Position numbers and translations under genes: made by a program. The notes beneath the pieces are model-generated. The model saw only the letters and a program-made list of their open reading frames with translations, made no database searches and was not told where the DNA came from. Source: Burkholderia anthina (GTDB taxonomy: Bacteria; Pseudomonadota; Gammaproteobacteria; Burkholderiales; Burkholderiaceae). Taken from it: DNA of 64,000 nt. This document shows positions 34,859-42,488 of the stretch, in pieces; the first letter of the stretch is position 1; each line of letters opens with the position of its first letter. The stretch spans positions 124,001 to 188,000 of the forward strand of contig NZ_LNJP01000004.1 in assembly GCF_001547525.1 (NCBI RefSeq), read 5' to 3'.

Positions 34859-34885
34859 AGCAATCCTTATTTTTCAGGGATTGCT
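34859..34885. promoter_or_regulatory. Hairpin upstream of the exported-protein cluster
   Basis: AGCAATCC and GGATTGCT form a perfect eight-base-pair stem with an 11-base loop of mostly T and A, about 70 bases before the first exported-protein gene. It could be a terminator for an upstream transcript, although no T-run follows the stem, or a leader structure. Confidence 0.4.
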
Positions 34886-34953
34886 CGAGGCAGGAGGATC
34901 GATGGCGTGCGATCTTCCATGCTCATTCTCTCCACGCCGTTATGGAGTCGACC

Positions 34954-35277
34954 ATGAAGAAGCTTCTGATTGCAGCAGCAGTTCTGTTGGTTTCGGGTGC
35001 AGCGTTTGCCGGCAGCGGCACGGTGTCGAGCACCACTTCGACGAGCGGTGGCCAGACGATGGCAGGGGTCACCGGGTTCGGCCACTTCACCGCGACCGAT
35101 TCCGGCTCCGCACTCGGTGCAGCCGGTGCAACGGCGGGCTACGGCGGCAGCGGCTCGATCTCGTACACGAACCACACGCAAACGTCGACGGTCGGCGGCT
35201 TCGGCTTCGGCGGCGCACAAGCAGGCGGCAGCAGCGGTGCGAACGCGGGCTCGACCGGCTGGACGTATCACCACTAA
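34954..35277 (+). CDS. Small exported Gly/Ser/Thr-rich protein
   Basis: 107 residues with a textbook signal peptide (MKKLLIAAAVLLVSGAAFAG, cleavage after AFA). The mature 89 residues consist largely of Gly, Ser, Thr and Ala with aromatic spots (FGHF, YGG, GFGFGG, WTYHH) and no Cys. The start at 34954 is set by GGAG seven bases upstream; the ATG at 34942 overlaps that site and would spoil the signal. No family recognised. The composition suggests a secreted structural, adhesive or amyloid-like polypeptide. First of five exported-protein genes in a row. Confidence 0.85.
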   Translation: MKKLLIAAAVLLVSGAAFAGSGTVSSTTSTSGGQTMAGVTGFGHFTATDSGSALGAAGATAGYGGSGSISYTNHTQTSTVGGFGFGGAQAGGSSGANAGSTGWTYHH

Positions 35278-35388
35278 GCCGCGACGCGTAGCGTTCGTCA
35301 TTGGCTGGCGGTGCGGAGGCCGGGCCTTGCCGCGTGCGGGCAGGCTCGGCTCCGCCACCGTCGAACTTCCTCACGGCAAGGGATTGCT

Positions 35389-35979
35389 ATGAAAGCCAAA
35401 GTCATTTTAGCGACCGCGCTCACCGTCATTTCGTCCGCTGCATTGGCGGCCGGATCGTCCACGACCAACCAGACGCAATCCGTTGCGGCGGGTGTTTCCG
35501 GTTCGGTGCTGGTCGGCTCCGGCAGCTATACCAGCAATTCGACTTCGACGGCCGGCGCGAATGCAGGCAGTACCGTGACGCCCGCTGGCTCCGCCGGCGC
35601 GGCGTCCGCGTATCACAACTCGACTTCGACGGCCAGCGGTTGGGGCACGAACGGGGGCGCGTTCGCGGCAGGCGGCGGTATCGGTGCCGCAGGCTCGTTC
35701 GCCGGAAACGGCAGCACGAACGAGAACGCGAATGCGCTTTCGGGCGGGGTGACCGCCACGATCGTACTTGGCGCGAACCACTACACGGCCACGGGCGCGA
35801 ACGACCACGGCATGGCCAACGCCGGCGCCGCGGGGTGGACGGGCATGGGCGGGTCGGGCGCGATCGCGGGCTCGAATCACACCAACGCGTCGACCGCGTG
35901 GAGTACCGGCCCGGCCGGTTCGCCGTCCGCATCGGGCGGAAGCCAGGCCGACTCGAGCGCGACCGGGAGCAGTCATTAG
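35389..35979 (+). CDS. Exported Gly/Ser/Ala/Asn-rich protein
   Basis: 196 residues. Signal peptide MKAKVILATALTVISSAALA; mature part dominated by Gly, Ser, Ala, Thr and Asn, no Cys. Imperfect repeats are visible (NSTSTAGANAGS, NSTSTASGWGTNGG), and alternating small and polar residues suggest beta-rich, possibly self-assembling structure. It shares the composition and the NxTxT/GG style of the gene before it, so the two may be distant paralogues. AAGGG stands before the ATG at 35389; an in-frame codon 26 residues earlier has no site. No known family recognised. Confidence 0.85.
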   Translation: MKAKVILATALTVISSAALAAGSSTTNQTQSVAAGVSGSVLVGSGSYTSNSTSTAGANAGSTVTPAGSAGAASAYHNSTSTASGWGTNGGAFAAGGGIGAAGSFAGNGSTNENANALSGGVTATIVLGANHYTATGANDHGMANAGAAGWTGMGGSGAIAGSNHTNASTAWSTGPAGSPSASGGSQADSSATGSSH

Positions 35980-36051
35980 TCAGGTGTGGGGGGGCCAGTT
36001 TCCCAGCGACGCTGGTCTCTTTTCCACCGTGTTGTCACGTAAGGAGTTGGC

Positions 36052-36333
36052 ATGAAGCAGAACCTGATTGCCGCCGCGCTGATGCTCGCGTCGCTGACGG
36101 CGTATGGCGCCGACCGTGCCGCCGATGGTGGGCAATCGACTATGCAGACTTCAAGCAACCGTGACCAGACAACCAAACCGTCAGAACAACAAACGCTTTC
36201 GTCGGGCAGCGCGATCGGCGGACCTGACACCCGGCAATGGCAGGGCATGTCGGCCGGCTCGTGGTCCCAGCTGGGCAGCGGCTGGAAGCAGTTCGGGGAA
36301 GCAGCGAAATCTGAAGTCATTCAGGGGAATTAG
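36052..36333 (+). CDS. Small exported protein of unknown function
   Basis: 93 residues with a signal peptide (MKQNLIAAALMLASLTAYGA). The mature 74 residues are hydrophilic, rich in Gln, Ser and Gly, ending with a short Trp-containing amphipathic helix (GSWSQLGSGWKQFGEAAKSE). No Cys and no recognised family. AAGGAG stands before the start. Seventy-three bases after the previous gene and 45 before the next, it fits one transcript with its neighbours. Confidence 0.82.
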   Translation: MKQNLIAAALMLASLTAYGADRAADGGQSTMQTSSNRDQTTKPSEQQTLSSGSAIGGPDTRQWQGMSAGSWSQLGSGWKQFGEAAKSEVIQGN

Positions 36334-36377
36334 TACGGTTGCCTGGGTCGGAGGTCCAACCTCGTCCGGAGAGTGAA

Positions 36378-37991
36378 ATGAACAGCAACAGGATCAAGGT
36401 GGCATGTGCGGCGATGTTCGCGATGACCACGATCGGCGCCCAGGCGCAAACCGCCGATTCGACGTCGAGCGCGCAGTCGACGACGTCGTCGACCGCGATC
36501 AGCCAGGGCGGTGGTTCGAGCATGAACACGAACACCGCGAGTTCGCGCGGCGGCAATGCCACGAGCAGCAGCGGGGTACGCGGCAGCGGCAATTCGAGCG
36601 TGAACGTGAACGTGACGATGCCGTCCACTACGGCCGGCGGCAACGTGGCGCCGCAGAGCACGAACGCACTCGCGACCGGCGCGCCGGGCTCCAGCCCGTA
36701 CAACACGCAGGCGACGGAAAACGTCAATTACTCGGGCACGCAGACGATCAAGACGAACCCGTCGATCCAGGCTCCCGGCCTCACGACCACGCTGTCCGAT
36801 ACCTGCATGGGCTCGGTGAGCGTCGGCGTGTCGTTCCCGGGGTTCGGCGCGACGGGCGGCACGACGCTGGTCGACCAGGCCTGCGTGCGGCGTCTCGATG
36901 CGCGCGAATTCCGTGCGATGGGGTTGACCGACGTGGCGCTCGCGCTGCTGTGCCAGAGCGACGCGAACCGGCGCGCGGTGGAGGCGACCGGGCACCTGTG
37001 TCCGGGCACGACCGCGCCGCTCGCGCGTTCGAACGTGGCGCCCAGCGTCGAAGCGACCGTCGCGGACGACATCAAGTATCGCGATCCGATCGTGCGCGAC
37101 CGGATGGGCCTGCCGCCGCTCGGCTCGGCCGCGCCGGCGCCCGCGGCGACGCGCTCGATCGAGACGGCGTCGATGCGCGCCGCGCCTGTTTCGGTGCCGG
37201 TGCCGGTTCCTGTCCCGACGATGGCGCCCGTCGCCGCCGCGCCTGCCGTCGCGACGCCGGCCGTTGCCGCAGCCGCTCCGGCCGTTGCCGCGGCAGTCCC
37301 CTCGGCCGCGGCACCCGTGGCGGCAGCCGCGCCTGCGGCCGTCGCCGCGCCCGCTGCGTCGGTCGTACCGGCCGCCGCAATGGCCGCCGTGCCGGCTGCA
37401 GCGGTCATTGCCGCACCGGTCGCGGCCGACAAGGCCACGCCAGCGCCGGCCGCACCGGTTGCCGATACGAAGGCGCCGGAGCCCGCGCAGCCGGTCGCCG
37501 ACAAAGCCTCCGAACCCGCGCCGGCGGTTGCCGACAAGACGCCCGGGCCTGCTCCGGCCGTCGCGGACAAGGCTCCCGAGCCTGCTCAGCCCGTCGCCGA
37601 CAACGCGCCGGCGCCGATGCCGGCCGCGACCGACACGGCGCGGGCTGCGGGCGAGATGGTGGCCGAACCGATGCCGGCGGCAGCCGTCGGCGCGGCGCCG
37701 GCAGCCGATGCGAAGGCAGCCGATGCGAAGGCTGTCGAACCGGCGCCGCAGGCATCGGCCGAACCGCCTGCCCCGGAGGCCGCGCCGCCGGCCGTCGCCG
37801 CGGCACCGGCCGACATGCCGGCCCCCGTCGCGAAAGTGCCGGACGCGGTCGAACCCGCAGTAGCCGCCGCCGCATCGGCGTTGACCGATCCGGCGCAAGC
37901 GTTGTCGCCGGCCACGGTCGACCAGCAGGCCGCACCCGCTGCGCCGGTCGCGCCGGCGCCGACCGTCGTCTCGACGAGTACCTCGTCGTAA
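36378..37991 (+). CDS. Large exported protein with Cys-containing core and Ala/Pro repeat tail
   Basis: 537 residues. Signal peptide ends near GAQA (about residue 20). Residues 20-130 are Ser/Thr/Asn/Gly-rich like the neighbouring proteins. Residues about 138-215 form a compact domain with four Cys (SDTCMGSVSVGVSFPGFG, then DQACVRRLDAREFRAMGL, LLCQSD and GHLCPG). From about 255 on the protein is Ala/Pro/Val-rich, with a run of Val-Pro pairs and six imperfect PVADKAPEPAQ-type units (37440-37615). The tail may span the cell wall or interact with the other exported proteins. GGAGAG precedes the ATG at 36378. No family recognised with confidence. Confidence 0.82.
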   Translation: MNSNRIKVACAAMFAMTTIGAQAQTADSTSSAQSTTSSTAISQGGGSSMNTNTASSRGGNATSSSGVRGSGNSSVNVNVTMPSTTAGGNVAPQSTNALATGAPGSSPYNTQATENVNYSGTQTIKTNPSIQAPGLTTTLSDTCMGSVSVGVSFPGFGATGGTTLVDQACVRRLDAREFRAMGLTDVALALLCQSDANRRAVEATGHLCPGTTAPLARSNVAPSVEATVADDIKYRDPIVRDRMGLPPLGSAAPAPAATRSIETASMRAAPVSVPVPVPVPTMAPVAAAPAVATPAVAAAAPAVAAAVPSAAAPVAAAAPAAVAAPAASVVPAAAMAAVPAAAVIAAPVAADKATPAPAAPVADTKAPEPAQPVADKASEPAPAVADKTPGPAPAVADKAPEPAQPVADNAPAPMPAATDTARAAGEMVAEPMPAAAVGAAPAADAKAADAKAVEPAPQASAEPPAPEAAPPAVAAAPADMPAPVAKVPDAVEPAVAAAASALTDPAQALSPATVDQQAAPAAPVAPAPTVVSTSTSS

Positions 37992-38006
37992 GCATGCGGA
38001 CCGGTT

Positions 38007-38038
38007 TGCCGTGCGACCGGCGCGCCGGCCGCACGGCA
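38007..38038. promoter_or_regulatory. 32-bp near-perfect inverted repeat
   Basis: TGCCGTGCG and CGCACGGCA flank CCGGCG and CGCCGG with only one mismatched position per arm; 30 of 32 bases are paired. It follows the stop at 37991 by 16 bases. No T-run follows, so it may act as a 3'-end stabilising hairpin, attenuator or protein site separating expression of the cluster. Confidence 0.6.
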
Positions 38039-38097
38039 GGCGTTCGGCCCGATGCCCGATGGTCGTTTCCTGTTTGACGGGTGTTGTTCCGATCCCC

Positions 38098-38116
38098 GAG
38101 GTCAACACCTCTTTTT
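38098..38116 (+). terminator. Short intrinsic terminator-like hairpin
   Basis: GAGGT-CAAC-ACCTC followed directly by five T. The stem is only five base pairs, so it is weak, and it lies 30 bases before the next start, where it could also act as an attenuator for the gene at 38147. Confidence 0.4.
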
Positions 38117-38146
38117 GCGTGACGAGGATGCAAGGAGGCCTCAATC

Positions 38147-38731
38147 ATGAGGATCTTTTTGGTCGCTTTGCTGCTGGCCAGCGTGCAAGCCGCTGCGCAG
38201 TCGGTTTTCCAGAATCCCGCAGTCTTCGTCATCCTGAGCGAGCAGACGCTTGCGAACGCCGCGAGCGTGCAGCAGGCGCTGTCGACCCTCGGCCGTCCCG
38301 ACAATGCGGCATGCGCGCCGATGATGATGATCGGCGATCCGCAGATGATCTACATGATGCCGGAAGCGGGCCACGCGCCATCGTGGCAATCGCCGGTGTA
38401 CGGCCGAGGCGCGCCGTTCGACGCACAGAGCGGGCCGAGGCCGACCGGCAAGACGGTCGGCGCGATGCAGCACGCCGAGGACATGCGGACGCAACCGTGG
38501 AGCGACGGCAGCGCGCTCACGCAGAAGATCGCGGGCGAGCCGGCCGTCACGGCGGCGGACCGGGTGAACGCATGGCGGCACACCGGGTTCGACCGGATCG
38601 AGACGGCCCGCGCGTCGGACGTGACGGTAAACGGCAAGACCTACCGCGCCTATCGCGACGATCTCAACGGATCGGCGAAGCCCGTCGTCGAGCCGCAGGT
38701 CTACACGCAGCGCGTCGTGTTCTGCCGATGA
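38147..38731 (+). CDS. Exported protein of unknown function
   Basis: 194 residues with a signal peptide (MRIFLVALLLASVQAAAQ). The mature protein is more ordinary in composition than its neighbours: an N-terminal FVILSEQTLANAASVQQAL segment, a Met-rich stretch (MMMIGDPQMIYMMPEAG) and a C-terminal DRIETARASDVTVNGKTYRA region. Two Cys are present (about residue 57 and at the penultimate position). AAGGAGG stands before the start. No family recognised. Last of the five exported-protein genes and 110 bases before the sigma-54 activator. Confidence 0.85.
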   Translation: MRIFLVALLLASVQAAAQSVFQNPAVFVILSEQTLANAASVQQALSTLGRPDNAACAPMMMIGDPQMIYMMPEAGHAPSWQSPVYGRGAPFDAQSGPRPTGKTVGAMQHAEDMRTQPWSDGSALTQKIAGEPAVTAADRVNAWRHTGFDRIETARASDVTVNGKTYRAYRDDLNGSAKPVVEPQVYTQRVVFCR

Positions 38732-38841
38732 CACGGCGTCGATTCGAGGACGGAGCGGCGCCGCGCCGCAGGGCCGCGGGCCCCGCCGGCGCGATCGGGC
38801 AACGGCCGCTCCGATACCCACCCTTATGCGGCGAGGCGATC

Positions 38842-40263
38842 GTGAACCATTGTTGTCAACCGAGCATGTCAGGCCCGCGAGAGGTCGAACGGCAGATGAG
38901 CGCGCTGCCGTTCATCGCGGTCCGGCACGACCCCGTCGCGCCGTCGCGCCCGCTCGTCTACCTGTCGCAGCGACACGATGCCGCGCTCGTCGATATGCTC
39001 GCGTCGCGCGGCTGGGACGTGCGGCGCGCCAAAACCGTGGCCGATGCGCTGAATCTCGTCAGGGCGAACCGTCCGCATGCGGGCATCGTCGATTTCGACA
39101 GTTTCGCGTCGCCGGACGTCGCGTCGTTCGAGGCGCTGCTGCGCGACCCGCGTGTCGGCTGGCTCGCGTTCGCCGGCGGCGAGCGGTTGCGCAACCTCGC
39201 GATCGCGCGCCTGATCCGCCGCTGCTGCTTCGACTACGTGCGCAACCCGGCGGCCTACACGACGATCGGCTATCTCGTCGGCCATGCATACGGGATGCTG
39301 AAGCTCGCGGACGGCGACCCGGCCGCGGAGGCGCCGCCGCCCGGCGGCGAGATGATCGGCGCGTGCGGCGCGATGCGCCGGCTGTTCGCGACGATCCGCA
39401 AGGTCGCGAACACCGACGCAACCGTGTTCATCGCCGGCGAATCCGGCACCGGCAAGGAGCTGACGGCCGCGGCGATCCACCGGCAGTCGTCGCGCGCCGA
39501 CGCACCGTTCGTCGCCGTGAACTGCGCGGCCATCCCGACGTCGCTGCTGCAGGCCGAACTGTTCGGGCATGAGCGCGGCGCGTTCACGGGCGCGCACCAG
39601 CGCAAGATCGGCCGCATCGAGGCCGCGCACGGCGGCACGCTGTTTCTCGACGAAATCGGCGACATGCCGTTCGAGAGCCAGGCGAGCCTGCTGCGGTTCC
39701 TGCAGGAAGGGAAGATCGAGCGGCTCGGCGGGCATGCGTCGATCCCGGTCGACGTGCGGATCGTGTCGGCGACCCACGTCGATCTCGAAGCCGCGATGCG
39801 GGCCGGGCGGTTCCGCGCCGACCTGTACTACCGCCTGTGCGTGCTGCGGATCGACGAGCCGCCGCTACGCATGCGCGGCCGCGACATCATGCTGCTGGCC
39901 GACGACGTGCTGCGGCGCTATCGCGGCGACGGCTCGTACCGGATTCGCGGCTTCACGCCGTGCGCGATCGAGGCGATCCACAACTATCCGTGGCCGGGCA
40001 ACGTGCGCGAGCTGATCAACCGGATCCGCTTCGCGGTCGTGATGACGAACGGCCCGCTGATCTCCGCCGCCGATCTCGAACTGCACGCGTACACGTCGCT
40101 GCGCCCGCCGACGCTCGCGCAGGCGCGCCGGCAGGCCGAGCGGCACGCGATCGAGGAAACGCTGCTGCGTCACCGCCAGCAGCATGCGAACGCCGCGTCG
40201 GAGCTGGGGATCTCGCGGGCGACGCTGTACCGTCTGATGACCGCGCACGGGCTGCATGGCTGA
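38842..40263 (+). CDS. VpsR-like sigma-54-dependent activator
   Basis: 473 residues from GTG 38842, chosen because GAGG lies five bases upstream; ATG at 38866 and 38896 are alternatives. The N-terminal 150 residues have a receiver-like fold without the usual phosphorylation signature (PLVYLSQRHDAALVDMLASR onward), as in VpsR/BerB-type activators. The AAA+ domain is complete: Walker A GESGTGKE near 199, the sigma-54 contact loop GAFTGA near 246, Walker B GGTLFLDEIGD, and YPWPGNVREL. A Fis-type helix-turn-helix ends the protein (NAASELGISRATLYRLM). Known VpsR-like proteins sense cyclic-di-GMP and control matrix genes. Control of the five upstream genes is inferred from position. Confidence 0.93.
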   Translation: MNHCCQPSMSGPREVERQMSALPFIAVRHDPVAPSRPLVYLSQRHDAALVDMLASRGWDVRRAKTVADALNLVRANRPHAGIVDFDSFASPDVASFEALLRDPRVGWLAFAGGERLRNLAIARLIRRCCFDYVRNPAAYTTIGYLVGHAYGMLKLADGDPAAEAPPPGGEMIGACGAMRRLFATIRKVANTDATVFIAGESGTGKELTAAAIHRQSSRADAPFVAVNCAAIPTSLLQAELFGHERGAFTGAHQRKIGRIEAAHGGTLFLDEIGDMPFESQASLLRFLQEGKIERLGGHASIPVDVRIVSATHVDLEAAMRAGRFRADLYYRLCVLRIDEPPLRMRGRDIMLLADDVLRRYRGDGSYRIRGFTPCAIEAIHNYPWPGNVRELINRIRFAVVMTNGPLISAADLELHAYTSLRPPTLAQARRQAERHAIEETLLRHRQQHANAASELGISRATLYRLMTAHGLHG

Positions 40264-40389
40264 CGCGCCGCGGCGGCGCCGCTCAAGACCGCGCGGCGGC
40301 AGCCGTTAAAACATGAAACGGCCCGGCCGGAACGCGCATCGACGGGCGCGCAACCGGCACGCGGCGCATCACGCTTATCCGAGGTCATC

Positions 40390-40896
40390 GTGGCAGAGTG
40401 CAGTCAGTGCGGCAGGACGTTCCTGGTCGGCGGGCAGTCGATCGACGGCCGCCGCTATTGCGGCCCGGCATGCGCGCAGGCGCATCCGGTCGTCGTCGAG
40501 GCCGAACGGGTGCCCGACGCGAAGGTTCGGCAGTATGTGGACGACTGGCGCTACGGGCCATGCCCGATCTGCCTGCGCGAAGGGCAGCCGGTCGATATTC
40601 ACGCGTCGCATCGCGTCGTGTCGCTCGTGTTCGTGACGCGCTGGGCGACGCGGCGCCACGTGTGCTGCCGCCGCTGCGGCCGCAGGAAGCAGGCGCTCGC
40701 GCTGCTCGCGTCGGCCGCGCTCGGCTGGTGGGGGCTGCCGTGGGGCATCGTGCTGACGCCGATCCAGCTCGCACGCAACGTGCTCGGCCTGGCCGCGCGC
40801 GACCCGGAGGCCGCGACGCCGCAATTCGAGGAACTGGTGCGGCGCAAGCTGGCCGCCCGCCGGCTCGCACGCGCGCAGCGGGGCGCCGGCGCCTGA
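40390..40896 (+). CDS. Zinc-ribbon membrane protein of unknown function
   Basis: 168 residues. Two probable zinc-binding groups: Cys4/Cys7 with Cys24/Cys28, and Cys58/Cys61 with Cys92, Cys93 and Cys96. One hydrophobic segment follows at about 101-127 (ALALLASAALGWWGLPWGIV), and the C-terminus is basic and helical. No signal peptide, so the zinc ribbons should be cytoplasmic and anchored at the membrane. The architecture recalls small conserved hypothetical proteins with a rubredoxin-like head; no function can be assigned. Confidence 0.8.
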   Translation: MAECSQCGRTFLVGGQSIDGRRYCGPACAQAHPVVVEAERVPDAKVRQYVDDWRYGPCPICLREGQPVDIHASHRVVSLVFVTRWATRRHVCCRRCGRRKQALALLASAALGWWGLPWGIVLTPIQLARNVLGLAARDPEAATPQFEELVRRKLAARRLARAQRGAGA

Positions 40897-40923
40897 CCGC
40901 GCGCTTCGGCGCGCCGCGCGCGC

Positions 40924-41415
40924 TCAGGCCGGCCGGTCGAAACCCGATGCGACCCAGCGTTCGGCGCTGGCCTTGTTGAGCTTGAACCCGGCCGACACCT
41001 TCGCTTCGGCCAGCAGTTCGCCATACGGATCGCATGCCTTGAGCTGCGCATACGGTTCGAACTCGTCCGGCACGATGTCGAGCGTCACCGACACATCCTG
41101 CCCGGCTTCGTCCTGCACCGTCACTTCCTTGTGCAGCATCGCGCGCCGCTGCTGTTCGTGGCGCATCAGCACTTCGGTCGCGGTCTTCACGAGCGTGCGG
41201 AACGCGTTCGCGTCCATCGGTTTCGGGTTCTTCTTGTCGCGGCCCATGGTCCACGGCCCGACGAGCGCGGGCTCGGACTCGCCGTCCTTGACCATTTCGA
41301 CGGCCCAGCCGTCGTCGTCTTCGTTCTTGATGATGCGGGCCGTCCAGCCGTTGTCGCGCCAGAGGCCGTCTTCGTGGATGGAGGTGTCGTCGGATTGCAG
41401 GTCGGAATCGGTCAT
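40924..41415 (-). CDS. Conserved hypothetical cytoplasmic protein
   Basis: 163 residues, acidic, no signal or membrane segment. Start at MTDSDLQSDD (ATG 41415); a longer reading would need a TTG codon. The N-terminal half (WTARIIKNEDDDGWAVEMVK, then GPWTMGRDKKNPKPMDANAF) and the C-terminal half (VTLDIVPDEFEPYAQLKACD) look like a compact mixed fold. I do not recognise a family. Convergent with the zinc-ribbon gene and divergent from the response regulator at 41793. Confidence 0.82.
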   Translation of the reverse strand: MTDSDLQSDDTSIHEDGLWRDNGWTARIIKNEDDDGWAVEMVKDGESEPALVGPWTMGRDKKNPKPMDANAFRTLVKTATEVLMRHEQQRRAMLHKEVTVQDEAGQDVSVTLDIVPDEFEPYAQLKACDPYGELLAEAKVSAGFKLNKASAERWVASGFDRPA

Positions 41416-41792
41416 GAGGAAAGCGGGCAGTACGGGCAAGCCGGCGAAGGCGCGGGCGCGCGCGGCCGGTGACGGCGCGTCGCTCGCCGCCGGCGGGCCG
41501 GGGTGGCATGCAAACGCGCAATTTTACCCGCTGGCCGGCCGCGCGGTGCGTGCGGCCGGCCATCCGGCCGATCCCGCGGCGGCCCATCTGCCGGTCGTCG
41601 CGCGTCGAACGCCGCAAATATCAAACCTGTATTACGTTTTCGGCGGCCAATTCGTACGCTGTCCGATATCGCGCCCCGGCGGACATTCATAGAATCGGCA
41701 TTCGGGCTAAAAATAGCCTGAACGTCATTTCAACGCCCAACCGGTCGCGCGCGCTTCGCGTGGCGGGGCCGGTGAACCACCAGGAACTGCGC
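41416..41792. other. Divergent intergenic region
   Basis: 377 bases between the hypothetical gene (-) and the response regulator (+). AT-rich around 41610-41730, where promoters for both are likely. GGCTA-AAAA-TAGCC at 41705-41718 is a small hairpin or operator. No coding signal. Confidence 0.4.
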
Positions 41793-42470
41793 ATGAGGAA
41801 ATTCAACGTTCGCATCGTCGTCGCATACGACTGGCCGCTGACGCTGGCCGGTATCGAGCAGATCGCAGACAGCAGCTGCGCGATCGAGCTTGTCGCGGTC
41901 TACCGGAGCGCGGCCGAACTGGTCGCGTCGCTCGGCGGCGTCGATTGCGACATCGTGCTGGTCGACTATGCGATTCGCGGCGACGAGCAGATGGACGGCC
42001 TCGCGCTGTTCGACTGGCTGCGCCGCACGCGGCCGAACGTCGGCATCGTCGCGCTGGTCGCGAACGAGAACCCGCTGATCTTCCGGTCGATCCTCGCGAA
42101 CGGCGGCGTGAGCATCGTCAGCAAGCTCGACGAGGTCGGCCACATCGTCACGGCGATCCATTCGAGCTACAGCGGCGGGGCCTACCTGTCGCCGTCCGTG
42201 CGGCGCGCGGTCGATGCGCTCGGCGCGCGCGGCGACGCGCCCGTGAAGCTGTCGGCGCGCGAGATCGAGGTGATTCGCCTATATCTGGCGGGCGTACCGA
42301 TCAAGACGATCGCGCAGCGCCTGAGCAAGGGCAAGCAGACGGTCAGCGCGCAGAAGATCAGCGCGATGAAGAAGCTCGGCGCGAACAACGACGTCGAGCT
42401 GATCCAGCGGGCGGCGGGGCTGGGGCTCGGCAGCGCCGAGGCCGCGCGGCGGGCGGGCAGCGCGGTGTGA
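41793..42470 (+). CDS. LuxR/RcsB-type response regulator
   Basis: 225 residues. Receiver domain with the acidic DW pair near residue 13 and the phosphorylation Asp58 in CDIVLVDYAIRGDEQMDG. It has the C-terminal LuxR helix-turn-helix LSAREIEVIRLYLAGVPIKT with IAQRLSKGKQTVSAQKISAM, which closely follows the RcsB pattern. AGGA precedes the ATG at 41793. No histidine kinase is next to it, so it is an orphan regulator here; target genes are not evident. Confidence 0.94.
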   Translation: MRKFNVRIVVAYDWPLTLAGIEQIADSSCAIELVAVYRSAAELVASLGGVDCDIVLVDYAIRGDEQMDGLALFDWLRRTRPNVGIVALVANENPLIFRSILANGGVSIVSKLDEVGHIVTAIHSSYSGGAYLSPSVRRAVDALGARGDAPVKLSAREIEVIRLYLAGVPIKTIAQRLSKGKQTVSAQKISAMKKLGANNDVELIQRAAGLGLGSAEAARRAGSAV

Positions 42471-42488
42471 GTGCGGGGCAGGGCGCCG

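Larger units (their letters stand above)
33078..34953. other. 1.9-kb region without a convincing gene
   Basis: Open frames of 60-230 codons occur here but lack codon bias, Shine-Dalgarno sites and any recognisable protein pattern. Base composition falls in steps, from near average at 33100 to clearly A/T-rich at 34740-34860. A sigma-54-like promoter at 34034 and a hairpin at 34859 are listed separately; GAGCGTATCAATGCTC near 34730 is a small hairpin. It may be a long regulatory leader, hold a small RNA, or be decayed sequence. Confidence 0.5.

Noticed and set aside
36378-37991. TonB-like or autotransporter identity for the Ala/Pro-rich exported protein
   Set aside because: There is no C-terminal TonB fold and no barrel; the Pro/Ala repeats alone are not diagnostic.
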